Counted from the stretch's first letter, positions 7,277 to 14,746 are shown. The stretch is DNA of 17,515 nt from an uncultured Lachnospiraceae bacterium (GCA_900539175.1 UQAW01000079.1:1-17515); one strand, 5' to 3'. Notes: generated by a model from the sequence alone, not told the origin. Made by a program: numbers and translations.

Positions 7277-8286
7277 GGCAGGTTCTTTACAAAACTTGCA
7301 TCAATCATATCACCGCAGTTCTTCTCATTGTTTTCAAGTACTCCAAGCTCATACATGAAATCACGGACGGTATTTTGTGTATACCCCCAGTAATCATAGC
7401 TGTCTGCTTCTGTAAATGCTTTTACAACATCTTCTGCACTTGGAATCAACAAGCCTTCCATTTCGCTGGCAAATTCCTCTGCTCCGACACCAAGTTTCTC
7501 ACCCATATACGCATTTGCTTCCTCTGGATTTGCCTTCCAATATTCCACTGCATCAAAGAAACTTTTAATAACTGCAGTAACCGCTTTCGGATCTTTGTCA
7601 CAAAGCGATTTAGATGCCGCCAATACATCGGTAATCAAATCCGGGTTATCTGCGGAAGAAAACAATTCCGTTCCCCCTGCATCCTTTGCCTGTGAAAAAT
7701 AGGGATCCCAGATACATGCCGCATCACACTGTCCTGCAACAAATGCATTGCCAGATTCCTGAATGGACATGTCCACAATATGAATATCCTTTTCTGTCAT
7801 TCCATTTTCATTCAGCAGCGTCAGTAAAAACATATGGTCTACACTGTACAACTGCGTTGCGACTGTTTTTCCTTTTAAGTCTGTAACATTCTTGATATCA
7901 GAAGTTGCTACCAGACCTTCACATCCATTGGATTTATCGGTCTCAAGTACAACGGAATACTCCGCTCCCTGAAAAAATGGTGAAATGGTCTCGGATGATG
8001 CAAAGGTACAAAAGTCGAGCTGACCTCCAACAAATGCATTCGTGCTCTCTGTGGTAGATGAAAATTCCTGAATGGTTACATCCACCCCGTTTGCCTCATA
8101 AAACCCCTTTTCTTCCGCAAGAAAGAAGAACATATTGGTAGGCCATGAAGTTGTGCCAAGAGAAAGCTTTGTCAACTCGCCGGATTCCTTGCTGTCAGAC
8201 GTTTTTCCTGCTTTATCAGCCCCACATGCACTCATGGAAACAGCCATTGCCAACACCAGCGCTACACTTAAAATTTTCTTTTTCAT
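7273..8286 (-). CDS. ABC transporter substrate-binding lipoprotein, SsuA/TauA/NMT1-like
   Basis: 337 residues. The first 21 residues form a lipoprotein signal (MKKK, hydrophobic stretch, lipobox ending SMSAC with C21 as the lipidated cysteine), so the mature protein sits on the outer face of the membrane. The body has periplasmic-binding-protein type 2 features of the nitrate/sulfonate/taurine/thiamine-precursor group: LGTTSWPTNMFFFLAEEKGFY near the start of the mature part, GGQLDFCTF, DLKGKTVATQ, and a WDPYFSQAK hinge region. AGGAGG lies 6 nt before the ATG at 8284-8286. It is 45 nt after the ureohydrolase and probably co-transcribed. No permease or ATPase gene is beside it in the window, so it is an orphan binding protein here. 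The ligand cannot be read from sequence; a guanidino compound is a context-based guess. Confidence 0.88.
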   Translation of the reverse strand: MKKKILSVALVLAMAVSMSACGADKAGKTSDSKESGELTKLSLGTTSWPTNMFFFLAEEKGFYEANGVDVTIQEFSSTTESTNAFVGGQLDFCTFASSETISPFFQGAEYSVVLETDKSNGCEGLVATSDIKNVTDLKGKTVATQLYSVDHMFLLTLLNENGMTEKDIHIVDMSIQESGNAFVAGQCDAACIWDPYFSQAKDAGGTELFSSADNPDLITDVLAASKSLCDKDPKAVTAVIKSFFDAVEYWKANPEEANAYMGEKLGVGAEEFASEMEGLLIPSAEDVVKAFTEADSYDYWGYTQNTVRDFMYELGVLENNEKNCGDMIDASFVKNLP

Positions 8287-8331
8287 AATAATCCTCCTGA
8301 ATCATAGATCATAATTTGAATTTTGCTTCGC

Positions 8332-9231
8332 TTATTTATTGTACATCAGATACATCAGATCCTGTGCTATGGTCGCAGCTGCAAGTGCTGTAATCTCACC
8401 ATGATCATACGCCGGAAGCACTTCTACCAGGTCTGCTGCTACGACATGGATTCCTTTTAATGCATACAATAACTTTCTCACCTGTGCAGAAGATGGTCCC
8501 CCGATAACCGGAGTTCCGGTTCCCGGTGCCGCCGAAGGATCCAGGGCATCAATATCAAAAGTCAGGTATACCGGCATATTACCGATAACTGCTTTTATTT
8601 TAGCTGCCAATTCCTCCATATCCATGAATACGGCATCCTGCGCATAAAAGATATTGTAACCACAGCCTGTCATTTCTGTACGGATGAATACCTGTGCGGA
8701 ATGTGACGGATCAATACATCCTTCTTTCTGTAAATCATAGGCGAAATTAGCATGAGAGACATTTCCATCCGTAGTTGGCGTACTGTCCTGGTGAGAATCA
8801 AAATGCAGCAATGCCAGTTTTCCATATTTCTCACTTGCAGCCCTTACCATTCCGTAAGGAATCGTGTGATCCCCACCCAATGTCAAAAGCTTACATCCGG
8901 CATTTAAAATTTTCTTCGCATGTTCATAGGTTTCTTCCAACATAACCTTTGTGGTATTTGCTCCCACATAATATCCCACATCACCATAGTCAATGATTTT
9001 TGCAGTCTGGCCGATCTTATAATCCCATGGATAGGAAAAACAGTTGGTAAGCTGACTCATGCTGCGGATTGCTCTTGGGCCAAGCCTTGCGCCTGGCCTG
9101 TTTGTCACCCCACTGTCAAAGGGGACCCCCATAACCGCGATATCCACACCTTCCAGTTCTCTTGTTACAGGAAACAAATTAAAGCTTGGTATTCCCGCAT
9201 AATGCAAATGTTTCTGTACTTCATATTCCAT
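8332..9231 (-). CDS. speB: Ureohydrolase, agmatinase / guanidinobutyrase family
   Basis: 299 residues; hydrolyses a guanidino group to release urea, using a binuclear manganese site. The visible ligands match agmatinase: GGDHT (H122), HFDSHQD (D145, H147, D149) and TFDIDALDP (D226, D228). The second motif reads DSHQD where agmatinases usually have DAH.D. The N-terminal stretch TNRPGARLGPRAIR at about 43-56 is shared with the wider agmatinase/guanidinobutyrase/guanidinopropionase group, so the substrate is not fixed. I start at the ATG 9229-9231 because AGGAGG (9239-9244) is 7 nt away; the ATG at 9235 is only 1 nt from it. A U-tract terminator (9249-9280) lies just before the ribosome site. 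GabT nearby favours 4-guanidinobutyrate, while agmatine remains the default alternative. Confidence 0.85.
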   Translation of the reverse strand: MEYEVQKHLHYAGIPSFNLFPVTRELEGVDIAVMGVPFDSGVTNRPGARLGPRAIRSMSQLTNCFSYPWDYKIGQTAKIIDYGDVGYYVGANTTKVMLEETYEHAKKILNAGCKLLTLGGDHTIPYGMVRAASEKYGKLALLHFDSHQDSTPTTDGNVSHANFAYDLQKEGCIDPSHSAQVFIRTEMTGCGYNIFYAQDAVFMDMEELAAKIKAVIGNMPVYLTFDIDALDPSAAPGTGTPVIGGPSSAQVRKLLYALKGIHVVAADLVEVLPAYDHGEITALAAATIAQDLMYLMYNK

Positions 9232-9248
9232 AATCATTCCTCCTAAAC

Positions 9249-9280
9249 AAAAAAGATGCCAAGAATCTCTTCTCAGCATC
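9249..9280 (-). terminator. Leader terminator (attenuator) immediately before the ureohydrolase ribosome binding site
   Basis: GATGC 9255-9259 pairs with GCATC 9276-9280, and AGAA 9262-9265 with TTCT 9270-9273 around a 4-nt loop. The minus strand continues with six T (9249-9254), and AGGAGG begins 5 nt later. Because it lies in the leader of the gene downstream, it looks like a conditional terminator, not only the end of ilvNC. Confidence 0.65.
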
Positions 9281-9473
9281 GTTGCTTTGTTTTCGTATTT
9301 GATTTTCTGATTTCATTATGGACCGTTCCGATGTACGTTTCAATGTCAGCTCTGCACAAAGAAATTCGTTGCTCTGGCACGAATGCATCATTTAAGTAAA
9401 AAGACCGATTTGAAATCAGCACTGCCTTTGGCAATCGCTGTTCCAATACCGGTCTTTGATTCTGATTCATCAT
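9273..9473 (-). CDS. Possible 66-codon leader ORF upstream of the ureohydrolase
   Basis: A 66-codon frame starting MMNQNQRPVLEQRLP and ending KTKQRC; no family recognised. Its TGA stop (9273-9275) falls inside the 9249-9280 terminator hairpin, right after the 5' arm. A ribosome reaching the stop would cover that arm. There is no good ribosome site before the start, and the frame overlaps hairpins and a candidate promoter, so it may be accidental. Confidence 0.25.
   Translation of the reverse strand: MMNQNQRPVLEQRLPKAVLISNRSFYLNDAFVPEQRISLCRADIETYIGTVHNEIRKSNTKTKQRC
9315..9343 (-). promoter_or_regulatory. Candidate promoter for the ureohydrolase-SBP unit
   Basis: On the minus strand, TTGAAA (9338-9343), a 17-nt spacer and CATAAT (9315-9320), each 5 of 6 to consensus. 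It would give a leader of about 75 nt that includes the terminator at 9249-9280. A CTGACATT box (9342-9349) overlaps the -35, a position suited to an activator. Confidence 0.5.
9400..9457 (-). terminator. Hairpin with T-run after ilvC, probable end of the ilvN-ilvC unit
   Basis: AAAGACCG 9400-9407 pairs with CGGTCTTT 9450-9457, enclosing CAGC 9417-9420 with GCTG 9437-9440 and GCC 9424-9426 with GGC 9430-9432. The minus strand then adds two more T. It starts about 50 nt after the ilvC stop. Two further small hairpins flank it: ATTCGC/GCGAAT (9472-9494) and ATTCGT/ACGAAT (9364-9384). Confidence 0.45.
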
Positions 9474-9506
9474 TCGCCGACAACATCAGCGAATTGATTC
9501 TCGCGA

Positions 9507-10526
9507 TTAGTTGTTGATCAATTTATCTTCGTTGCTCCAGCTATAGAGTTTACGAACTTCCTCACCAACTTTCTCAGCCGGATGCTCAGCTGCCAGTTTT
9601 CTCATGGCACGGAAATGAGCCTGTCCGCCTGCTGCAGACATATCAAGCAGGAAGTCTTTTGCAAAAGTACCATCCTGGATATCGGAAAGGATCTTCTTCA
9701 TAGCCTTCTTTGTTTCTTCTGTGATGATCTTTGGTCCTGTGATGTAATCACCGTACTCAGCAGTGTTGGAGATTGAATATCTCATGCCTGCAAATCCTGA
9801 CTGGTAAATCAGGTCTACGATCAGTTTCATCTCATGGATACACTCAAAATAAGCGTTTCTTGGATCATATCCTGCCTCAACCAGAGTTTCAAAACCAGCC
9901 TGCATCAGTGCACATACACCGCCGCAAAGTACTGCCTGCTCACCGAACAGGTCTGTCTCTGTCTCTGTTCTGAATGTAGTCTCCAGAACACCTGCTCTTG
10001 CTCCACCGATTCCCAGTGCGTAAGCAAGGGCTTTATCCAGAGCTTTTCCGGACGCATCCTGCTCAATAGCAACCAGACAAGGAACACCTTTGCCTGCCTG
10101 ATACTCGCTTCTTACGGTATGTCCAGGTCCTTTTGGTGCAATCATTGCAACGTCTACGAATTTCGGCGGTACGATCTGTCCGAAATGGATCGCAAATCCA
10201 TGAGCGAACATCAGCATATTGCCTTCTTCCAGATTCGGCTCAATATCTTTTTTATACATTGCTGCCTGTTTCTCATCATTGATCAGGATCATGATGATAT
10301 CAGCCTGCTTAGCTGCTTCTGCTGCAGTATATACCTGAAATCCCTGTGCCTCTGCCTTTGCCCATGATTTACTTCCCTCATAGAGACCGATAATAACATT
10401 GCATCCGGATTCCTTTAAGTTCAATGCATGTGCATGTCCCTGACTGCCGTAACCGATAATTGCAATTGTCTTACCATCCAGTAAGGAAAGGTTACAATCT
10501 TCCTGATAGAAAATTCTTGCTGACAT
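9507..10526 (-). CDS. ilvC: Ketol-acid reductoisomerase (class I)
   Basis: 339 residues, the normal length of the short class I enzyme. Converts acetolactate or acetohydroxybutyrate to the dihydroxy acids of valine, leucine and isoleucine synthesis with NAD(P)H and Mg2+ in the cytosol. The nucleotide-binding GYGSQG is at 25-30, and the cofactor-specificity loop LYEGSKSW is at about 48-55. AHG gives the catalytic H109. The C-terminal helical domain carries metal ligands in TDLFGEQ (D192, E196) and ECIHE (E228, E232). The start ATG follows GGAGG with suitable spacing. It lies 84 nt after ilvN with no visible terminator, so the two are probably one transcript. The loop holds K and S that could contact the NADPH 2'-phosphate, but cofactor choice is not settled by sequence. 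Confidence 0.97.
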   Translation of the reverse strand: MSARIFYQEDCNLSLLDGKTIAIIGYGSQGHAHALNLKESGCNVIIGLYEGSKSWAKAEAQGFQVYTAAEAAKQADIIMILINDEKQAAMYKKDIEPNLEEGNMLMFAHGFAIHFGQIVPPKFVDVAMIAPKGPGHTVRSEYQAGKGVPCLVAIEQDASGKALDKALAYALGIGGARAGVLETTFRTETETDLFGEQAVLCGGVCALMQAGFETLVEAGYDPRNAYFECIHEMKLIVDLIYQSGFAGMRYSISNTAEYGDYITGPKIITEETKKAMKKILSDIQDGTFAKDFLLDMSAAGGQAHFRAMRKLAAEHPAEKVGEEVRKLYSWSNEDKLINN

Positions 10527-10610
10527 TTATCTATTCCTCCACTTATTTAATATATATTTTTGTTAAAGGTTCCGCAGAATATAACCGCAGAATATGTACC
10601 TTTAGCTAGC

Positions 10611-11111
10611 TTAATCCAAATACCGGACGTCTTCTTTTCCTCTGGACAAACCTGTAATACCGGTTCTCGCCAGTTCCAGAATCTCATGACCTTCCAGTAA
10701 TCTTAAAAATGCATCTATTTTAGAGTGAGCACCTGTCATTTCAATAATCAGAGAACCTGTTCCCACATCTACGATCTTGGCACGGAATACATCAGCGATT
10801 GCAATTAAGTTCTGACGTTCCGCAGCATCTGCCAACACCTTAACCAAAATCAATTCTCTGCTTACACTTTCATCCGGCTTCAGTACTTTGATGTCACGGA
10901 CATCCACAAGTTTTGCAAGCTGCTTGGTGATCTGATCCAGAATCATCTCATCTCCGGTACATACAACAGTCATCCTTGAAAATCTGGGATCTGCGGTAAC
11001 GCCGACCGTCAAACTGTCGATATTATAACCACGGCGGCTGAACAGACCTGAAACCCGACTCAAAACACCAGAAGTATTCTCAACCAGAATGGACAAAATT
11101 CTCTTCTTCAT
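10611..11111 (-). CDS. ilvN: Acetolactate synthase small (regulatory) subunit
   Basis: 166 residues. Regulatory partner of the thiamine-diphosphate-dependent catalytic subunit; binds valine and gives feedback inhibition. The N-terminal ACT domain (about 3-75) begins KRILSILVENTSGVLSRVSG, with the typical GVLSRVSGLFSRRGYNIDSL, and the C-terminal small-subunit domain spans about 85-160. Length is standard. The ribosome site is weak (GTGGG before ATG 11109-11111). A near-consensus promoter lies at 11207-11235. The catalytic subunit ilvB is not next to it: the upstream neighbour is a GABA-type aminotransferase and the downstream one is ilvC. ilvH is an equivalent name; the symbol choice is conventional. 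Confidence 0.95.
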   Translation of the reverse strand: MKKRILSILVENTSGVLSRVSGLFSRRGYNIDSLTVGVTADPRFSRMTVVCTGDEMILDQITKQLAKLVDVRDIKVLKPDESVSRELILVKVLADAAERQNLIAIADVFRAKIVDVGTGSLIIEMTGAHSKIDAFLRLLEGHEILELARTGITGLSRGKEDVRYLD

Positions 11112-11149
11112 CGTAAAAACCCACTTTCATAAACTAATTAACAGAATCC

Positions 11150-11188
11150 GTAACTATCCATGACCAATCTTCCTGCACCTATAGTTAC
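11150..11188 (-). promoter_or_regulatory. Leader hairpin upstream of ilvN
   Basis: GTAACTAT 11150-11157 and ATAGTTAC 11181-11188 form a perfect 8-bp stem around a 23-nt loop inside the roughly 90-nt predicted leader. A small AATTGC/GCAATT hairpin lies near the transcript start (about 11192-11206). Neither is followed by a T-tract. Confidence 0.4.
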
Positions 11189-11206
11189 AAAATTGCTTTG
11201 CAATTC

Positions 11207-11235
11207 ATTCTACTATTGATTACAACGATTGTCAA
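11207..11235 (-). promoter_or_regulatory. Strong promoter for ilvN-ilvC
   Basis: On the minus strand, perfect TTGACA (11230-11235), a 17-nt spacer and TAGAAT (11207-11212). It is the best promoter match I found in the window. Confidence 0.8.
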
Positions 11236-11320
11236 TCCAAAATCCTTTGTTTCCCCTATTTTTATGACCGAAATTTTTAAAATCCTTCTGTCACTTCCGG
11301 TAATTGAGTGGTGTCAGCTA

Positions 11321-12679
11321 TTACAATTTACTTAATCTTTGTATGGCTTTTTCCATAATGTCAAAGCCCGCATTCAACTGTGCATCCGTGATAACAAGAG
11401 GAGCCAGAAACCGGATAACATTTCCATAAGTTCCTGCACTTTCTATTAAAAGACCATGGTCTGCACACTCTTTTATAAGCAAAGATACAAATTCTGCCGC
11501 CGGCTCTTTTGTCTTTTTATCTTTTACAAATTCAATTCCTATCATAGCACCCAGTCCGCGGACATCTCCTACTACTTCATAAACATCCTTCCACTGATTG
11601 AATTTCTCCATGCAAATTCTTCCGATTTCATTGGAACGTTCAAGGAGATGATCCCGTTCTATCACTTCCAATACTTTCAATCCCGCAGCACAGGCAAGCG
11701 CATTTCCTCCGTAAGTACCTCCAATGACTCCGCCAGGAACGGCATCCATAACCTCTGTGCGTGAAATAACCGCACTCAGGGGAACACCGCCGGCAATCGA
11801 TTTTGCAGTTGCAATCATATCAGGTTCGCATCCGGCCTCCTTCCAATATTCAGAGGCAAATAATTTCCCTGTACGCCCAAAACCACTTTGCACCTCATCG
11901 GCAACCAACAGGATTCCATGTTCATCACAAACTTTACGAAGCGATTTCACCCATTCTACCGGAGCAGGGATAAATCCGCCTTCCCCCTGCAGCGGCTCCA
12001 ATATAATTGCTGCAACATATTCTGCCGGGGAAGCTTCCTCAAATATTTTATCAATACTTTTTGTATAATAAATCAGTGCCTCATCCTCTGTCATACCCGC
12101 AGGCTTTCTGTACAAATAAGGGTATTCTGCTCTATATACACCATCCGGAAACGGCCCCATGCCTTTTGCATATGATTTCTTGGCAGTCATAGCCATCGTA
12201 AGCATCGTTCTTCCGTGAAAAGCACCTGAAAATACAATGATATTGGGACGTTTCGTATATGCCTTTGCAATTTTCACTGCATTTTCATCTGCCTCAGCGC
12301 CGCTGTTTGCAAACATAACCTTTTTCTTTGTGCCGCGAACCGGAACAAGTGCACCAAGTTTTTCAGCCAAAGCAACATACCCTTCGTGTGTAACCACATT
12401 GAACATTCCATGAAAATATTTATCTGCCTGTTCTTTTACTGCTGCTGCCAGATCAGGATGGCAATGACCCACATTCAATACCCCAACACCGCCGATCCAA
12501 TCCAGAAAATAATTTCCATCCATATCTTCAATCATAGCACCTGATGCCTGTTTCATTACACAAGGATAGACACATTTGATTGCATTTGGAACAACCCTTT
12601 CACGCCGTTCAATTACACTTTTAGAAATAGGGCCCGGCAGCATTTCTGTAACAATTTTAGGTAAAGCTTCATTTAACAT
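11321..12679 (-). CDS. gabT: Class III aminotransferase, 4-aminobutyrate aminotransferase type
   Basis: 452 residues from the chosen start. PLP enzyme that moves the omega-amino group of GABA (or a similar amine) to 2-oxoglutarate, giving succinate semialdehyde. The fold-I marks are clear: phosphate-binding SGAEA at 126-130, FHGRT at about 154-158, EPLQGEGG at 228-235, DEVQSGFGRTG with D261 and Q264, and the PLP lysine K293 in ATAKSIAGGVPLSA. AGGAGG sits 8 nt before the ATG 12677-12679. A 55-codon longer frame exists but starts upstream of the predicted promoter -10, so I reject it. It has its own promoter (12800-12828). Other omega-aminotransferases (ornithine, acetylornithine, putrescine) are possible; the overall sequence suits GabT best. 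Confidence 0.9.
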   Translation of the reverse strand: MLNEALPKIVTEMLPGPISKSVIERRERVVPNAIKCVYPCVMKQASGAMIEDMDGNYFLDWIGGVGVLNVGHCHPDLAAAVKEQADKYFHGMFNVVTHEGYVALAEKLGALVPVRGTKKKVMFANSGAEADENAVKIAKAYTKRPNIIVFSGAFHGRTMLTMAMTAKKSYAKGMGPFPDGVYRAEYPYLYRKPAGMTEDEALIYYTKSIDKIFEEASPAEYVAAIILEPLQGEGGFIPAPVEWVKSLRKVCDEHGILLVADEVQSGFGRTGKLFASEYWKEAGCEPDMIATAKSIAGGVPLSAVISRTEVMDAVPGGVIGGTYGGNALACAAGLKVLEVIERDHLLERSNEIGRICMEKFNQWKDVYEVVGDVRGLGAMIGIEFVKDKKTKEPAAEFVSLLIKECADHGLLIESAGTYGNVIRFLAPLVITDAQLNAGFDIMEKAIQRLSKL

Positions 12680-12799
12680 CTGAAATTCCTCCTTGTTTCT
12701 CTTCCGCAAATAATTTTTCCGCCATAAGCAAATTTTCCCTGTATACAAAAAAGCCATAGACTTCAGTATGACAACTTCGTCTACAGCTTTGCTGACTCT

Positions 12800-12828
12800 A
12801 TTATAGCAAGTGCAAAGAAGTGCAGCAA
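12800..12828 (-). promoter_or_regulatory. Promoter for the gabT-like gene
   Basis: On the minus strand, a perfect TATAAT (12800-12805) preceded by TGC (extended -10), and TTGCTG (12823-12828) at a 17-nt spacer. It gives a leader of about 115 nt. It lies just after the hydrogenase terminator. Confidence 0.65.
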
Positions 12829-12850
12829 TAGACTGCGAGAACAAAGCAGC

Positions 12851-12879
12851 GAAAAAAAAATTGTGCTGTCAGCACAATT
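12851..12879 (-). terminator. Intrinsic terminator of the hydrogenase operon
   Basis: AATTGTGCT 12859-12867 and AGCACAATT 12871-12879 form a perfect 9-bp stem with a 3-nt loop; the minus strand then runs into a T-tract (A run 12852-12860 on the plus strand). A textbook terminator between the hydrogenase genes and the gabT promoter. Confidence 0.85.
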
Positions 12880-12930
12880 GAGGAAATCAATATTCACCAA
12901 CTACTGCTGAAAATAACCAGGCAAAATTTA

Positions 12931-12985
12931 GAGCGTGTTTGAAAATTTTATTCCCATTTACAGGAATAAAACTTCAAACACGCTC
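12931..12985. repeat. Long hairpin downstream of hydA
   Basis: GAGCGTGTTTGAA 12931-12943 pairs with TTCAAACACGCTC 12973-12985, and TTTTATTCC 12946-12954 pairs with GGAATAAAA 12963-12971: 22 bp with a small internal loop. No T-tract follows it, so it is not the main terminator. It may protect the message 3' end or be a dispersed palindromic element. The rest of the 12680-13046 gap holds the gabT promoter/leader and the terminator at 12851-12879. Confidence 0.7.
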
Positions 12986-13046
12986 CGATGGAAATACTTT
13001 TCAGACATCATCCACACACATGAATGACACCCCATCTATCAATGCA

Positions 13047-14735
13047 TCAATATCCGTCATTATGAAGTAATTCGTGTGTCTTTCCTTTTAAAAATCCTTC
13101 GTACAGAGACTGGATCATAGGATTTTCATCCGGTTTCTTAATCATCGCTACATTATCTGCATTGTAGATTCCTTTTGCTCTTGCTGCTTTTGTACGTGTA
13201 CCTGCTTTTGGAGGCTGTCCTCCTCCCATAATACACCCACGGCGGCATGCCATCACTTCAATCAAATGATAATTCGCTTCACCACTCTTCACCCGTCTCA
13301 TAACTTCATGGGCATTTGCCAGACCACTGGCTACACAGATATTGATATTCTGTCCTTCATACGGAATCGTAAATTCCCGGATTGCTTCATCTCCACGGAC
13401 ACCGCACATTGCAATCGCTTCCAGCGCTGCTTTATCGTGCTGGGGAATCATTCTGCGGAGCACCGCCTCCGTAACCCCACCAGTAACCCCAAACAAAACA
13501 CCTCCGCCAGAACCGAATCCAAATGGAACATCACTTGCCTCCGGTTCCAGTGTTCCAAAGTCACTTCCGGAATTGCGGATCATCCGAATCAATTCTGTCG
13601 TTGTGATGACATAATCGGTATCCTGTTCACCTTTGGTGAAACTGTTTGACCGTTTGATTTCCATCTTCTTGGCTGTACATGGCATAAAGGATACCATCAC
13701 TGTCCGTTTGCCGCCGGCATGTTCCGTATCCCGGAACCACTCTTTGGTAACTGCAGACATCATTCCCTGAGGCGAACGACAGGTAGAAAGATTTTCCTTA
13801 TAGTCCGGATACTGATCCGTGACAAGTTTCACCCACGCCGGGCAGCAGGAAGTCATAAGCGGCAGATGTTTTCCTTCCTTAATCCGTTCCAGAAACTCGG
13901 CAGACTCCTCCATAACCGTCAAATCCGCACTGAAGGTGGTATCGTAAACCTCATCAAATCCGATTCGGTGAAGCACATTTACGATTTTTCCCATAACACT
14001 GCGTCCCTTGGTCAATCCAAAGGCATCTCCCACTGCTACACGCACGGCAGGAGCTACCTGCGCTACAACACGTACTTCCGGATCAGCCAACACTTCCCAT
14101 ACTGCATCCATGTCCGTATGAATACTGATTGCACCAGTGGGACAAAATACACGGCACTGTCCGCATGCAACACATTCCGTTCCGGAAATCGCCTGATTAA
14201 AAGCCGGCATAACCATGGCTTCCGTCCCCCGGAAAGCAACTCCCAGAGTTCCGATACCCTGTAATTCCTCACAGACACGGACACAGTTGCCGCACAGTAT
14301 ACATTTATTCGGATCACGGACAATCGAATAAGAACTGTTATCCAGCGGCTGACGCTCTTTCGTATTCTCAAAACGTACCTTCATAACACCCATCCGGTGT
14401 GCAAGTTCCTGCAGCTTACATTCTCCGCTCTTCACGCAAGTAGTACAGTCTCTGCTGTGAGATGCCAAAAGCAGTTCCACAATTAATTTCCGGTATTTTT
14501 TCAATCTCAGCGTATTGGTATAGATCACCATTCCATCTCTTGGCTCTTCCGAACAGGACGCAAACGTCCTTCCCCGGTCATCCTCCACCGTACACAGACG
14601 GCAGGCTCCGTATGTGGACAGTTCCGAATGATAACACAGCGTAGGCAAATCAATCCCTGCCTTTCTGATGATAGAAAGGACATTTTTTTCATCGGTAAAT
14701 TCTACTTTTCTACCGTCTATTGTTATTGTACCCAT
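13047..14735 (-). CDS. hydA: [FeFe] hydrogenase catalytic subunit (HydA/HndD type)
   Basis: 562 residues, cytosolic. Catalytic subunit that reduces protons (or oxidises H2) at the H-cluster. The domains in order are a plant-type [2Fe-2S] domain with C34, C45, C48 and C61; a His/Cys segment for a further [4Fe-4S] cluster at about 93-106; two 4Fe-4S motifs at 145-155 and 188-198; then the H-domain. H-cluster motifs are intact: TSCCPAW (295-301, C297), MPCTAKK (351-357, C353) and MACRRGC (495-501, C497 and C501), followed by GGGQP. One deviation is GGVTEA at about 419-424, where GGVMEA is common. AGGAGGG lies 7 nt before the ATG. It is third in the operon, 11 nt after the NuoF-like gene, whose stop overlaps this ribosome site. 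With the two partners it fits a trimeric NAD(H)-linked, possibly electron-bifurcating enzyme. Confidence 0.95.
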   Translation of the reverse strand: MGTITIDGRKVEFTDEKNVLSIIRKAGIDLPTLCYHSELSTYGACRLCTVEDDRGRTFASCSEEPRDGMVIYTNTLRLKKYRKLIVELLLASHSRDCTTCVKSGECKLQELAHRMGVMKVRFENTKERQPLDNSSYSIVRDPNKCILCGNCVRVCEELQGIGTLGVAFRGTEAMVMPAFNQAISGTECVACGQCRVFCPTGAISIHTDMDAVWEVLADPEVRVVAQVAPAVRVAVGDAFGLTKGRSVMGKIVNVLHRIGFDEVYDTTFSADLTVMEESAEFLERIKEGKHLPLMTSCCPAWVKLVTDQYPDYKENLSTCRSPQGMMSAVTKEWFRDTEHAGGKRTVMVSFMPCTAKKMEIKRSNSFTKGEQDTDYVITTTELIRMIRNSGSDFGTLEPEASDVPFGFGSGGGVLFGVTGGVTEAVLRRMIPQHDKAALEAIAMCGVRGDEAIREFTIPYEGQNINICVASGLANAHEVMRRVKSGEANYHLIEVMACRRGCIMGGGQPPKAGTRTKAARAKGIYNADNVAMIKKPDENPMIQSLYEGFLKGKTHELLHNDGY

Positions 14736-14746
14736 ATTCGTCCCTC

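Noticed and set aside
9232..9506. Known guanidine riboswitch (ykkC, mini-ykkC or ykkC-III) before the ureohydrolase
   Set aside because: I could not find the conserved ACGR-loop hairpins or the ykkC core motifs by eye. A covariance search would decide.
11112..11320. T-box or leucine/valine-rich leader peptide before ilvN
   Set aside because: No T-box antiterminator motif (AGGGTGG-ACCGCG type) and the only short leader frame (MDSYGFC) has no branched-chain residues.
12680..12844. N-terminal extension of the gabT-like protein from position 12844
   Set aside because: The extension is upstream of a strong AGGAGG-ATG start, spans the predicted promoter -10, and has no resemblance to aminotransferases.
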